Below the pieces are notes generated by a model. It was not told the DNA's origin. It saw only the letters and a list, made by a program, of their open reading frames with translations, and searched no databases. Below, piece after piece: positions 8,766 through 17,997 of a stretch of 64,000 nt of DNA. Each line of letters opens with the position of its first letter. Positions within the stretch are counted from its first letter, which is position 1. Both the position numbers and the translations under genes were made by a program. Source of the DNA: Psychrobacter sp. NG254 (GTDB lineage: Bacteria; Pseudomonadota; Gammaproteobacteria; Pseudomonadales; Moraxellaceae); the NCBI RefSeq assembly GCF_015277735.1, contig NZ_JADHDA010000005.1, forward strand, positions 248,001-312,000, in the 5' to 3' direction.

Positions 8766-10196
8766 ATGGCTGTATATAAGTTCTATCTAGGCCACAGAGA
8801 GCTTTCTAAAGCGGTTTTTGAGTGGGAGGCTGCTGATAGGACGGCCCTACTAGCAGCATTTATGGTGATGGAGGTTTTTTCACATTGGTTATGGTGCTTA
8901 TTTGTTTGGTATCGCCGCGATACTTATGGTGCTTACGTTGATATAAATCTGCTCTATTCATTATGGATTAGCGTGACCATGGTCGGTGTTTTTTTACTAT
9001 GGGTGTCCAGTCGTTTTTCACCAGTTAGAAGCGCCCGTAGCAATCTGAATATATGGCAAGCTCTACTCATCACTGTTTATAGTGTCTATATTACCTTTGT
9101 TGTCGCCATATTAGGGCATAGTAGTCTGGTAACGGGTGTATCACTCGTGGGCGGTGCGATGCTATGCATGATGCTCATTAACCGGAAGTATGTTTGGCGA
9201 GCATTTATAGGGCAAATTATTGCGATCTTAGCAGTATCGTTGCTCCCTTACTTCGGTATTACGATACCCAATCTACGCCAACTTACAGCCACCACGCTGC
9301 CTTCTACTATTCATAGTTATATGACTCATAGTGATATGATTGTCATGAAAAATGAGGCGTTGACTTGGGAGGGTCTTAATCACCTGCGCCAATCTTCCAA
9401 TATTTTGTGGCGCTCTACCCATATTTATATGTCGCTACCAAAAGCTATTTTTATCATTTATATGTTTCGTATTTTGTTAGTGTCATTAGATGACAGTAGG
9501 AGAGAAACCCTACAACATGCCAATCAAGATGAATTGACCCAGCTGAAAAACCGTCGTTATGGTCTGAAAAAGATGAAGTATGCGCTATCACAGGTACAAG
9601 AAGATCAAGACCTGAGTGTGATACTGTTGGATTTGGATTGGTTCAAAGACATCAATGACAATTATGGTCATGATGTGGGTGATCAGGTGCTGATAAAGGT
9701 GTCACAGACGCTATCGCAATCATTATCAGATGAGACCGTCATCAGCCGCTATGGTGGTGAGGAGTTTTTGATCGTGCTACCACATACGAAACACGATAGC
9801 GCTATGGTGATTGCTGAGCACCTGCGCTCAAGTATTGCTGAACAAGTGATCACGGTTGAGGGTATGTTAGATTTCAATGTGACAGCGAGCTTTGGCCTGT
9901 ATACATTGACACAGAATGAACGAGACTGTATTGCGCAAAAGTATAAAGCTATTTTGCAGAAAAGATCGCCGATACAATCCAAGTCACAGCCCTTTATCAA
10001 ACCAATTGCCTCCCAGCGGGCTGAGAGCCAGATGGCTTCGGCACAAGAGCTGCCCAGTGATATCTGTCAACGTTTGATCACCACAGCAGACAAAGCCTTA
10101 TATGAAGCCAAGCACCGTGGTCGCAATCAGGTCGTGAGTGCGAATGAGATGATGGCAGCCGAAACAACGGGCGCTCAGTCACTTTATAACAGTTAG
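8766..10196 (+). CDS. Membrane diguanylate cyclase (GGDEF domain)
   Basis: A 476-residue enzyme that should make c-di-GMP from two GTP. The first 240 residues hold about six hydrophobic helices and form a membrane sensor of no named type. The GGDEF domain follows a short linker: DLDWFKDINDNYGHDVGDQVL, then RYGGEEFL with GGEEF at residues 330-334, and the end motif ADKALYEAKHRGRN. The residues five before GGEEF read SDET rather than RxxD, so the product-inhibition site appears absent. About 40 extra polar residues are inserted between SFGLYTL and the ADKALYEAK helix. The gene is monocistronic and convergent with truD. Confidence 0.92.
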   Translation: MAVYKFYLGHRELSKAVFEWEAADRTALLAAFMVMEVFSHWLWCLFVWYRRDTYGAYVDINLLYSLWISVTMVGVFLLWVSSRFSPVRSARSNLNIWQALLITVYSVYITFVVAILGHSSLVTGVSLVGGAMLCMMLINRKYVWRAFIGQIIAILAVSLLPYFGITIPNLRQLTATTLPSTIHSYMTHSDMIVMKNEALTWEGLNHLRQSSNILWRSTHIYMSLPKAIFIIYMFRILLVSLDDSRRETLQHANQDELTQLKNRRYGLKKMKYALSQVQEDQDLSVILLDLDWFKDINDNYGHDVGDQVLIKVSQTLSQSLSDETVISRYGGEEFLIVLPHTKHDSAMVIAEHLRSSIAEQVITVEGMLDFNVTASFGLYTLTQNERDCIAQKYKAILQKRSPIQSKSQPFIKPIASQRAESQMASAQELPSDICQRLITTADKALYEAKHRGRNQVVSANEMMAAETTGAQSLYNS

Positions 10197-10261
10197 CACT
10201 TATTATTTAATACTGACTACTGGCTGATTTCAACCTAACCATACATAACTAAGATTCGTCG

Positions 10262-10306
10262 ATGTTATTTTCGAAAATGTCATTTTTGCAGATGTCATTC
10301 TCTCAG
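10262..10306. repeat. Three 15-bp tandem units between the GGDEF gene and truD
   Basis: ATGTTATTTTCGAAA, ATGTCATTTTTGCAG and ATGTCATTCTCTCAG follow each other without gaps. The array ends four bases from the truD stop codon, in the 3' region shared by two convergent genes. Confidence 0.65.
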
Positions 10307-10310
10307 TACG

Positions 10311-11591
10311 TTATGCATGATTCAATTGCTTTACTACGCTTGCCAATACACTGGTGGCAAAGCTGCCCGTGGTCAAGGTGAAGCTCAAAACCAGTGTGTG
10401 ATCGTCTGACCAATCCCAATGCATCTCTTCAATAGGCAGACGTAGCGCTCGCCGTTGTGCCTTGATATCGCGCTGTTCTAAACCAGTGGCTAACTGCGTC
10501 AATAGTGGGCTGCGCTTTACGATATCATTCTCAACGTCTGCCGCGGTGCTGCTAACTTTATCGTTGCCTGTACCCCACATCACAGCAGTTGGGTGAATAT
10601 CACCGGTGGCCAGACGAGCACGTAATGTGTCATCTATCGCCTCACTGGTAAATATAGAGCCCGAACCATCCAAGTTAAATACTTCTCCTGACAGACCTGT
10701 ATTCCAACTGTCATCGCGTACACGTGCTGCCAGAATCTCATTGAATATCAAGCTACGGGCGGCAGACAGCTCCATCGTGTTTTGCTCTCGCGGTGCACGT
10801 TTGCTTTTGCTTTTTTTAGACGATGGGCGCGGCGCTCGCGTTGGACGGGCAAACAGTGACAGTGCCTCTCTAACGTTATTGCCTTGACGGCCAAAACGCT
10901 GTGGACCAAAATAATTGGGTACGCCAGTTTTACTGATACTCGCTAAGTGCTGTTCGACTGTTTCTTTTGCAGACAATAATTGCTCAGGTTGTAGTGTCTC
11001 AGTACCACTATTGTCAAACTGCACATCACGTAAGGTGATCACAAATTGATTGGCTCGGTGCGTACCGCGATTGAGTTTTTTATTATGCCAGTGCTGCACC
11101 AGAATAGTGACGGACTCATTGTCGCCAATATCTACTGGTGCAAAATCAGTAGGCGGTAGCTGTTTTTTGGGTATGCGCAAGCTAAACCACTGCGTCGTCA
11201 GTGCATGACGATCTTTCAGTCCTGAGTAGCCGACGTCACGCAATGGAATCTCTGCCCACTCTGACAGTAGATTTGCCAAGTAAGCCGTATTCATGCCTAG
11301 CTTTTCAATGTGCAACCACAAATGCTCACCTTCACCCGTAAAATCCAGCGGCAATAACTCATTAACGATAAAATCAGTTGCATGGGCTTTATAAGTCGCT
11401 TGCTGTATTGGTGGCAGGCTAGGCTGCGGTAGTTTTGCAGTGTCGGTGATGGCAGTGATATCCACACTATTTATATCAAAGTGGGCAGTATCTAAATCGT
11501 GCGTCTCGCCATTTGATACAGGTGACGTCAATGGCGTGGTCGTAGCATCAATAGCCGTGTTTTTTTGAGAAATGTTTTCGTGAGAAGTCAT
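10311..11591 (-). CDS. truD: tRNA pseudouridine(13) synthase TruD
   Basis: About 426 residues. The enzyme isomerises U13 of tRNA-Glu. The family signature GYSGLKDRHALTTQWFSL is present, with the catalytic Asp near residue 127 in GLKDRH. PNYFGPQRFGRQGNN, the second TruD hallmark, follows. Two features make it longer than the roughly 350-residue Escherichia coli protein: a polar N-terminal extension of about 50 residues, and a basic insert (SSKKSKSKRAPRE) in the middle. The frame opens further upstream to 11651, but Met at 11591 is the more natural start. The 3' end abuts a 15-bp repeat array. Confidence 0.94.
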   Translation of the reverse strand: MTSHENISQKNTAIDATTTPLTSPVSNGETHDLDTAHFDINSVDITAITDTAKLPQPSLPPIQQATYKAHATDFIVNELLPLDFTGEGEHLWLHIEKLGMNTAYLANLLSEWAEIPLRDVGYSGLKDRHALTTQWFSLRIPKKQLPPTDFAPVDIGDNESVTILVQHWHNKKLNRGTHRANQFVITLRDVQFDNSGTETLQPEQLLSAKETVEQHLASISKTGVPNYFGPQRFGRQGNNVREALSLFARPTRAPRPSSKKSKSKRAPREQNTMELSAARSLIFNEILAARVRDDSWNTGLSGEVFNLDGSGSIFTSEAIDDTLRARLATGDIHPTAVMWGTGNDKVSSTAADVENDIVKRSPLLTQLATGLEQRDIKAQRRALRLPIEEMHWDWSDDHTLVLSFTLTTGSFATSVLASVVKQLNHA

Positions 11592-11831
11592 AAAAGGGTC
11601 TTTTATTTTGTTATTAATGATAAAGATAAAATCGCCACAACCACGCTGCAATTACGTTTTGCAACGCAGCAAACATACAAAACAACATTGCATGTGAAGC
11701 CGTCTTGCTACTATCAATATAGAGTCTATTTAGACATTCAAAAAACAGCGTAAGTTGAAAGTGTCAGGTTTATGGTGGTCATTTTCAACCTGCTGCTATC
11801 AGGATATTATTATAACGGTTAAGGACGCATT

Positions 11832-13508
11832 ATGACTAAGGCAATGATCAATACAGTGACTATTAGTAAAGCTGACATCCCAAATGGCGGCATGAAATCA
11901 TATAAGCAAGAAGACGATAGTATCATTTTAATCACTCGTGATGATGACGAGTTTCATGCGTTTGATGGTAGGTGTCCCCATGCAGGCGCAGATTTAGGCA
12001 ATGGGTTACGCTGTGGTCATCGAGTGGTTTGCCCTTGGCATCATGCGACTTTTGATAGCCGTGATGGCACATTGTTAGAGCCGATAGCGATAGAGAGCTT
12101 GACGCAGTATGAGCTCACTGATAATGGCGACAATGTAACGGTCGATATCTCAGCTAAGATAAACACTGCAATCGAAAGAGATAAATTGACTGACACCCAT
12201 ACTGTGATTGTGGGCGGCGGCGCGGCTGGATTTATGACGGCCAACCAACTGCGTCAAACCGGCTATGGTGGCAAGATTACGTTGATTAGTGCTGACAATA
12301 AAGCCCCTTATAATCGTCCGTTATTGTCCAAAGCTTTTTTGGCAGGAAATATGCCAGAAGAAAAGCTGCTGCTGGGCGGTAGCGACTGGGCCAAAGACAA
12401 CAATATTGATTTACGCTTGAATCAAATGGTGAGCAAGGTATTGCCTAATGAGCGTACTTTAATGGTTGTTAGTGATAGTAGTGACAGCAACAGCAACAGC
12501 AACGATGAGAATGGTAGTGATCAAACCATATCGGCCGACTATTTGGTGGTGGCCACAGGGTCGTCGCCATCTATACCGCCTATTACTGGAGCAGAGTTAG
12601 ATGGCGTGTATACCTTACGCAGTATGGATGATGCTAAGTTGATTAAAGCGGCCAGTCACGATCAGCGCGTGGTGATTATCGGTACTGGATTTATTGGTAT
12701 GGAGGTCGCTTCGGCTTTAGCGCAGGCAGGCACGACAGCTTCAATCACAGTGGTTGGGCAGTCTGACAGAGTAATGGGTAATATCGTTTCAGAAACTGTT
12801 AGTGATGCACTTATCAAGTTGCACGAAGAAAATGGCATTAACTTTGTGTTAGGTGCCAACGTGAATGAAATTACCAAGGTTGAAAACAAGTCTGAGAATA
12901 AAGAAGAGAACCAAACCTTTTCACAAGTGGGCGGTGTGACGCTTGATAATGGCGAGCACATCGATGCTGATATTGTAATTTTAGGGACTGGCGTCTCACC
13001 GCGCACCGCGTTATTGAATGAGGTCAATGACCCAGATGGCGTGCAAGTCGATGATCATCTACAGCTGCGCGATGGGGTCTATGCATTGGGTGATATTGCA
13101 AAGGCATCTGTGCAGATGGGACGCATGCGTATCGAACATTGGCGAGTGGCTATGCAACACGGCATGGTCACGGCAGCCGCGATATTGAATGACGACAGTG
13201 TCGACTCACTAGAAGCACGAATTCCTTTTTTCTGGACGATGCAGTATGGCAAGAGCCTACGCTATAGTGGTCATGCAGCGACCCCCGAGCACAGTATCTT
13301 ATTTGGGACGCCAGACACGCTGAATTATATCGAGTACTATTTCGATGACACAGGTGAGGACAGTCGTGCCACTGCTGCTAGCACACTTGGACGTGACAAG
13401 GAGTTGGTCGCTTTCTCTGAGCTACTTCGCTGTGGTCATGCACCGACGCGCGCGCAGCTCCATGCAGGTTTTGATATTATTAAGCAAGCACAAGCGTTAT
13501 CGCGCTAG
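11832..13508 (+). CDS. Rieske domain-FAD oxidoreductase fusion (ferredoxin reductase / AIF-like)
   Basis: A 558-residue protein joining an N-terminal Rieske [2Fe-2S] domain to a pyridine-nucleotide reductase. The Rieske ligands are visible as CPHAG about 15-45 residues into the domain and CPWHHATFD. The flavoprotein part starts near residue 118 with VIVGGGAAGFMTANQLR, followed by NRPLLSKAFLAG, an NAD-binding VVIIGTGFIGMEVASALA and VYALGDIA. It probably passes electrons from NAD(P)H to an oxygenase or other acceptor, but no partner gene is adjacent. A Ser/Asn-rich loop (around residues 217-234) is encoded by a short AGC/AAC-type repeat. The ribosome site AAGGA precedes the ATG. Confidence 0.9.
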   Translation: MTKAMINTVTISKADIPNGGMKSYKQEDDSIILITRDDDEFHAFDGRCPHAGADLGNGLRCGHRVVCPWHHATFDSRDGTLLEPIAIESLTQYELTDNGDNVTVDISAKINTAIERDKLTDTHTVIVGGGAAGFMTANQLRQTGYGGKITLISADNKAPYNRPLLSKAFLAGNMPEEKLLLGGSDWAKDNNIDLRLNQMVSKVLPNERTLMVVSDSSDSNSNSNDENGSDQTISADYLVVATGSSPSIPPITGAELDGVYTLRSMDDAKLIKAASHDQRVVIIGTGFIGMEVASALAQAGTTASITVVGQSDRVMGNIVSETVSDALIKLHEENGINFVLGANVNEITKVENKSENKEENQTFSQVGGVTLDNGEHIDADIVILGTGVSPRTALLNEVNDPDGVQVDDHLQLRDGVYALGDIAKASVQMGRMRIEHWRVAMQHGMVTAAAILNDDSVDSLEARIPFFWTMQYGKSLRYSGHAATPEHSILFGTPDTLNYIEYYFDDTGEDSRATAASTLGRDKELVAFSELLRCGHAPTRAQLHAGFDIIKQAQALSR

Positions 13509-13711
13509 TACTATCAAGCAATAAGTATTAGTATCTTGGGCATGTCATCAATTAGCACATTAATACATTTAGTGGTCTTAAAATGGCTAAATTTTGATAA
13601 ATATCGTCAGAAGTTTTGTCAATATGTTCATATCAACGGCAATTTCTTCCTCATTTATCTACAATTTTTCTCATTTTAAGCCTCACAATCTAATTGATGA
13701 CGTGCCCTAGG

Positions 13712-13740
13712 CTGGCTTAGGGATCTAAGCCAGTTTTTTT
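13712..13740 (+). terminator. Terminator-like hairpin just upstream of the acetyltransferase gene
   Basis: CTGGCTTA pairs with TAAGCCAG across a six-base loop and is followed by seven or more T residues. It lies 200 bases after the Rieske-reductase stop but only about 30 bases before the next ATG. It either ends the upstream transcript or attenuates the downstream gene. A competing shorter stem (CCCTAG with TTAGGG, 13705-13722) overlaps its left arm. Confidence 0.75.
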
Positions 13741-13769
13741 ATACATGAACAAAAAAGGAAAATTATAAT

Positions 13770-14393
13770 ATGAGCGAAAATACTATAAATAAGAGCACTA
13801 TAAATAAAAACCACTTGAGCAGAGAATCTGTGTTTCTACGTGAAGCCACATTAGATGATATTAGCGCACTTGAGCAGTTATTGAATTGCTGCTATCGCGA
13901 GACAGCAGGTTGGACCAATGAGGCCGATTTGATAGGTGGTATTCGAACCACATCAGCGGAGCTTGCTGCCGTGATTAATGACCCGAATCACTATTACTTT
14001 GTCTATCCGAAAACCACAACGGGCAACCGTGATGGAGAAGAGACGGGTGAGATACTTGGCTGTATCGCTGTCGATATTAAAACTGATGCTGACTCAAATA
14101 AAAAAGCCTATATCGGTATGTTTGCGGTACATCCTGTGCTACAAGGGCAAGGCGTTGGTAATGTTATTTTACAAGCAGCAGAGACCTTCGCAGATCGCCA
14201 TTTACAGTCACAGAATCAGCCGAGCCGTTTAACCATGTCTATTTTAAGCCATCGTCCTGAGTTATTAGCCTACTATGAGCGCCGTGGCTATAAGCTGAAT
14301 GGTAATAAAATGCCATTTCCAAACGATGGGAATAATGGCGAGCCAAAGCGTCAAGATTTGGAGCTATTAGAGCTAGAAAAAATGGTTGGCTGA
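13770..14393 (+). CDS. GNAT family N-acetyltransferase
   Basis: A 207-residue protein. Acetyltransferase motif A is visible as IGMFAVHPVLQGQGVGNVILQAAE, with the acetyl-CoA pyrophosphate loop QGQGVG. A motif B-like ELLAYYERRGYKLNG follows. The acceptor substrate cannot be told. The ribosome site is AAAGGAAAA before ATG 13770. A terminator-like hairpin sits immediately upstream, so transcription either starts after it or reads through it. Confidence 0.88.
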   Translation: MSENTINKSTINKNHLSRESVFLREATLDDISALEQLLNCCYRETAGWTNEADLIGGIRTTSAELAAVINDPNHYYFVYPKTTTGNRDGEETGEILGCIAVDIKTDADSNKKAYIGMFAVHPVLQGQGVGNVILQAAETFADRHLQSQNQPSRLTMSILSHRPELLAYYERRGYKLNGNKMPFPNDGNNGEPKRQDLELLELEKMVG

Positions 14394-14438
14394 TAATGTA
14401 GGTCTAGTAAAAAGACACTTAGAACTAGGATGTTTTAT

Positions 14439-14651
14439 TTAACCCCAAAAATACCTAAAGGTCATAAATAGCCCCACGCTCAACAATAAAAATGCCACTA
14501 TGATTAAGCGCTTAAACCAGTTAAAGGCTGGCAAGCGTGTGGCATTATCATCAGACATAAGATAAGCAAATAAACAAAGCAAGCTCGCTGCCAAGGTCAT
14601 TATTCCTAAGCCAATCGGTAATATAAAAAGGTACACCTGCCACACAGTCAT
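14439..14651 (-). CDS. Small two-helix membrane protein
   Basis: A 70-residue protein with two clear hydrophobic helices (LFILPIGLGIMTLAASLLCLF and LIIVAFLLLSVGLFMTFRYF) joined by a polar loop with Asp and Lys. No family is recognised. It is convergent with the acetyltransferase gene, and GAGAG precedes the ATG closely. Its helix pattern supports a real gene, but nothing shows its role. Confidence 0.6.
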   Translation of the reverse strand: MTVWQVYLFILPIGLGIMTLAASLLCLFAYLMSDDNATRLPAFNWFKRLIIVAFLLLSVGLFMTFRYFWG

Positions 14652-14834
14652 CTCTCAACGGTAATTATTAATGGCATAATAGCAGCATCGTGATTGCGCT
14701 GTCTGTATGACTGTTTATATCAGGGATGGCTAAGTGGCTTTAACTATTATGATAAATGCTTTTAACGTGGTGGTCGTGGTACGCTTTAATGGCGGTTTTT
14801 TTTCTCTATCATCTTTGGCGATAAGGATATCTAT

Positions 14835-15920
14835 ATGAATATTGCTCTTATACCTAGCAAGAGACGTAAACCAATTGCTTTACCGACGGTACTGCTAGCT
14901 TCATCACTATTATCCTATTCAGCCTTAGCGCAAACCTATCAAATCCAAGATTTTTCGGACGATTACTATGCAACTATCGAGACCGCAAATGATGAAGATG
15001 GCACGTTAAGCACTGAAGCAAGTAATGAGACAAATAGTGTCATAAAGATTATAGAGTCGAAGACTAAGAAAGCCCTTATCAGTCAGCCATCTGATATCGA
15101 TATTGACTATGAGCTGGATAACAGTGAAGAGCATCAATTGGGCGGAAAAATCAGTGCCAACATTGTCAATCTTCCTTATGGTGAACATAGTGTGCTGATC
15201 TATGATGACTTTAATTTTGATAACCAAAAAGATGTGGCACTGCGCGATGGCAACTATAGCTGCTATGGTGGGCCGTCTTATCAAGTCTATTTAAAGGAAA
15301 GTAATGCCTTTGTGCATAGCGATGCGTTTACTGAGTTGGCACAAAACTACTGCGGATTTTTTGGTTTTGATAAAACTACCAAAACCTTAGATACCATGAG
15401 TAAGAGCGGCGCAGGATGGCATCAGTATTCAGAGTATAAAGTGATCGATAATAAACCAGTGGCGGTACATGTGCTGGTAGAAGAATATAATTTAAAAGGA
15501 TTTATTTCTATTACCGAGCGCACAAGAGTGAATGGCAAAATGGTAGAAGATAGCTATGAGAGGCTACCGGAGTACGATGACGAAAACTACGATGGTAGAT
15601 TGCCGTTCGTTTATAAGTTGGATTTAGACAACGGTAAAAAAATGGTCTTAAATAAGACTTATAACGAGGAAGGTGAGCAACTGTATTATGCCTTTGCCGA
15701 TAGAAATGACAGAATTGAGCTGTATTATGATGGGCCATTTGTCTATGACACTGCTAAAAAGACGCTTAGCTTTATAAATAAGCCTGTGGTTTATCAGATC
15801 AATCAGCAAGGCATTACAGTGAAGCAATCGAACAAGAACGTTTTAATCAAGTCAGTGCCACAAAGCGAGCAGGGAAGTCTGGAAAACCTGATGCAGTTTG
15901 ACAATGTGAGCGTTAGATAA
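14835..15920 (+). CDS. Secreted protein, XAC2610-like
   Basis: A 361-residue protein with a signal peptide ending after SYSALAQ. The mature part has an acidic, Asn-rich N-terminal stretch. It then has the block YDDFNFDNQKDVALRDG followed by YSCYGGPSYQVYL, a calcium-binding-like Asp-rich loop of the type found in XAC2610-family and FG-GAP-like exported proteins. The rest is beta-rich with many Tyr and Asp residues. It has a good ribosome site (AAGGATATCTAT before the ATG) and its own terminator, so it is a single-gene unit. The function is unknown. Confidence 0.75.
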   Translation: MNIALIPSKRRKPIALPTVLLASSLLSYSALAQTYQIQDFSDDYYATIETANDEDGTLSTEASNETNSVIKIIESKTKKALISQPSDIDIDYELDNSEEHQLGGKISANIVNLPYGEHSVLIYDDFNFDNQKDVALRDGNYSCYGGPSYQVYLKESNAFVHSDAFTELAQNYCGFFGFDKTTKTLDTMSKSGAGWHQYSEYKVIDNKPVAVHVLVEEYNLKGFISITERTRVNGKMVEDSYERLPEYDDENYDGRLPFVYKLDLDNGKKMVLNKTYNEEGEQLYYAFADRNDRIELYYDGPFVYDTAKKTLSFINKPVVYQINQQGITVKQSNKNVLIKSVPQSEQGSLENLMQFDNVSVR

Positions 15921-15953
15921 AAAAATTTATTCTAGGACGAGACATTCTAAACG

Positions 15954-15987
15954 AAAAGGCCACTCAATTCAGAGTGGCCTTTTTATT
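15954..15987. terminator. Bidirectional terminator
   Basis: AAAAGGCCACTC pairs with GAGTGGCCTTTT across a six-base loop. It separates the convergent secreted-protein gene and gor. The same GGCCAC/GTGGCC stem recurs at 20851-20872 and 21450-21471. Confidence 0.93.
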
Positions 15988-16006
15988 TTAAGTCATACAA
16001 GAATGA

Positions 16007-17371
16007 CTAACGCATCGTCACGAACTCTTCTGAACCAGTTGGATGAATGGCAACGGTATTATCAAAGTCAGCTTTAGTCGCACCCATTTTAATCGCGACG
16101 GCAAAGCCTTGAATCATCTCATCGACGCCAAAACCAATACCATGTAGGCCAATGACTTTTTCGTCATCGCCTAAGCATACTAGCTTCATGGTGCATTTTT
16201 GACGATGTTGAGTGACCGCGCTATACATATCGGTAAACGTTGAGCTATAGCACTTGATGTTTTCTTTACCATGCAGATTGATGGCATCAATCTCAGACAA
16301 GCCAATTGTACCGATAGCCGGATGGGTAAAAATCACGGTCGGTATCAGCGTATAGTCTAAATGCTCATTGGGCTTATTGTTAAACAAACGCTCAGATAAG
16401 CGGCGACCAGCGGCAATCGCTACAGGCGTTAGGTCTACACTGTTTTCGATAATATCGCCAACCGCATAAATACCATCGACGTTGGTATTTTGGAACTTAT
16501 CGACTTTGATTTTACCCGTCTCAGTCGTAGCAACTCCTGTCACTTGCAGATTGATACCGTCTGTCGATGGTGCACGACCAATCGCCCAGATCAAGCAGTC
16601 AACAGTATCGATACAGTCTTCACCGCCATCATTGGTGGTCAAATCGAGGCTGTCGTCGTCATTTTTATTGACTTCATTGATTACCGTATTGGTATGTAAT
16701 TTGATGCCAGCTTGCTCCATCTCTATCAGCAGAGTCTCTACGATAGTATGATCAAACGTACGTAGTGGCGAGTGTTTGCGCACATACAAATGCACCTCTG
16801 CACCCAGACTGTTCAGTACGCCTGCGATTTCGACAGCGATATAGCCTGCGCCCACAATTGCCACACGTTTTGGCAGATGGTTTAAGGCAAAGAAACCATC
16901 AGAATCAATACCGTGTTCTGCGCCTTTGATATCAGGCTGAATCGGGTGACCACCTGTGGCAATCAAAATATGGTCCGCGGTAATATGTTCGCCATTCACT
17001 TCGACCGTATTAGTATCGACGAATTTGGCAAAGCCTTTGATCACTTCGACGCCATTTTTGGCCAAGTTATTGTCGTAGGCGCGGTGAATGTTTTCGATGT
17101 ATTGTTGGCGGCTCTGTACCAGCTTTTGAAAATCAAAACCTTTTAACTCAACATCAAAGCCATAATCTGGCGCGTATTTATGGATGGCTTCAGCCACTTG
17201 CGCGCCATACCACATGACCTTTTTAGGTACACAGCCCAAATTCACACAAGTACCACCCAACTGGTTGGCTTCGATAATGGCGCATTTTTTGCCATAGTTT
17301 GCTGCACGGTTGAGTGAGGCAATGCCGCCGCTGCCGCCACCAATGGCGATATAGTCATAATGTTTGGTCAT
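16007..17371 (-). CDS. gor: Glutathione-disulfide reductase
   Basis: About 454 residues, the normal length. The enzyme reduces oxidised glutathione with NADPH. Visible are the FAD-binding [17 protein letters not shown], the redox-active disulfide [19 protein letters not shown] (Cys42 and Cys47), the NAD(P) fold [21 protein letters not shown] with YVRKHSPLR, and the C-terminal catalytic HPTGSEEF. The frame opens to 17440, but the ATG at 17371 has AAAGAGA upstream and begins at the conserved N-terminus. It fits with the glutathione-dependent formaldehyde dehydrogenase further along. Confidence 0.95.
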   Translation of the reverse strand: MTKHYDYIAIGGGSGGIASLNRAANYGKKCAIIEANQLGGTCVNLGCVPKKVMWYGAQVAEAIHKYAPDYGFDVELKGFDFQKLVQSRQQYIENIHRAYDNNLAKNGVEVIKGFAKFVDTNTVEVNGEHITADHILIATGGHPIQPDIKGAEHGIDSDGFFALNHLPKRVAIVGAGYIAVEIAGVLNSLGAEVHLYVRKHSPLRTFDHTIVETLLIEMEQAGIKLHTNTVINEVNKNDDDSLDLTTNDGGEDCIDTVDCLIWAIGRAPSTDGINLQVTGVATTETGKIKVDKFQNTNVDGIYAVGDIIENSVDLTPVAIAAGRRLSERLFNNKPNEHLDYTLIPTVIFTHPAIGTIGLSEIDAINLHGKENIKCYSSTFTDMYSAVTQHRQKCTMKLVCLGDDEKVIGLHGIGFGVDEMIQGFAVAIKMGATKADFDNTVAIHPTGSEEFVTMR

Positions 17372-17543
17372 ATTAAGTCTCTTTATTGAATTGTTATGGG
17401 TGCTACTTCCGACTCTACTGTAATGGGTCTTATCGTCCATCTTACAAGTTTTTTATGGTTAAGATGTGTTGAATAGCTTGAGTATAAATGGTGTTTGGTA
17501 TATTAAAGCCTAGCATCTAGATATTAAATCTACCTAGACTTGT

Positions 17544-17996
17544 TTATACAATAGGACGACGTCTATAAAACAACAGCCCCGGAATGGACAAGCCCAATAC
17601 CAAGCCTGAGGTGACAAATAAGGCTTCGAACAAGTACACCATCATTTGGCTAAATAACTCATCTGAATAACCGAAATAACCAATCTGTACCATACTGACC
17701 ATCGCCTTATAGGCGGCGATACCGGGCATCATACAAATGACGCTAGGCGAGATGAGGGCTTTGGGCGGCAGGGTATATTTTTTAGAAAAGTACACACCTA
17801 AGAAGCTGGCAAGCATCGCCCCAAAAAAGCTGGCAACCACAATATGTATGTTCTGATGGACAAGGGCAGTCTTTAATCCGAAGCCAAAAGCGGTCATCAG
17901 CAAACACGGTAAGATATAGCGTTTGGGGACGCTAAACATCAGCGTCCAACCAAGAGTAATGATACAAGCCAGCACAACGGTCTCAATAAACCACAT
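17544..17996 (-). CDS. ThrE-type threonine/serine exporter, small (YjjB-like) subunit
   Basis: A 150-residue membrane protein with about four helices, matching the C-terminal ThrE_2 (DUF3815) half. The segment LPPKALISPSVICMMPGIAAYKAM is typical of this domain. In some bacteria the two halves are one protein. Here they are separate genes one base apart, with the larger half first. It probably forms a complex with its neighbour for amino-acid or dicarboxylate export. Confidence 0.87.
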   Translation of the reverse strand: MWFIETVVLACIITLGWTLMFSVPKRYILPCLLMTAFGFGLKTALVHQNIHIVVASFFGAMLASFLGVYFSKKYTLPPKALISPSVICMMPGIAAYKAMVSMVQIGYFGYSDELFSQMMVYLFEALFVTSGLVLGLSIPGLLFYRRRPIV

Positions 17997-17997
17997 T

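Noticed and set aside
12662-13027. 121-codon frame antisense to the Rieske-reductase gene
   Set aside because: A shadow of the sense frame with no start signal and low-complexity translation.
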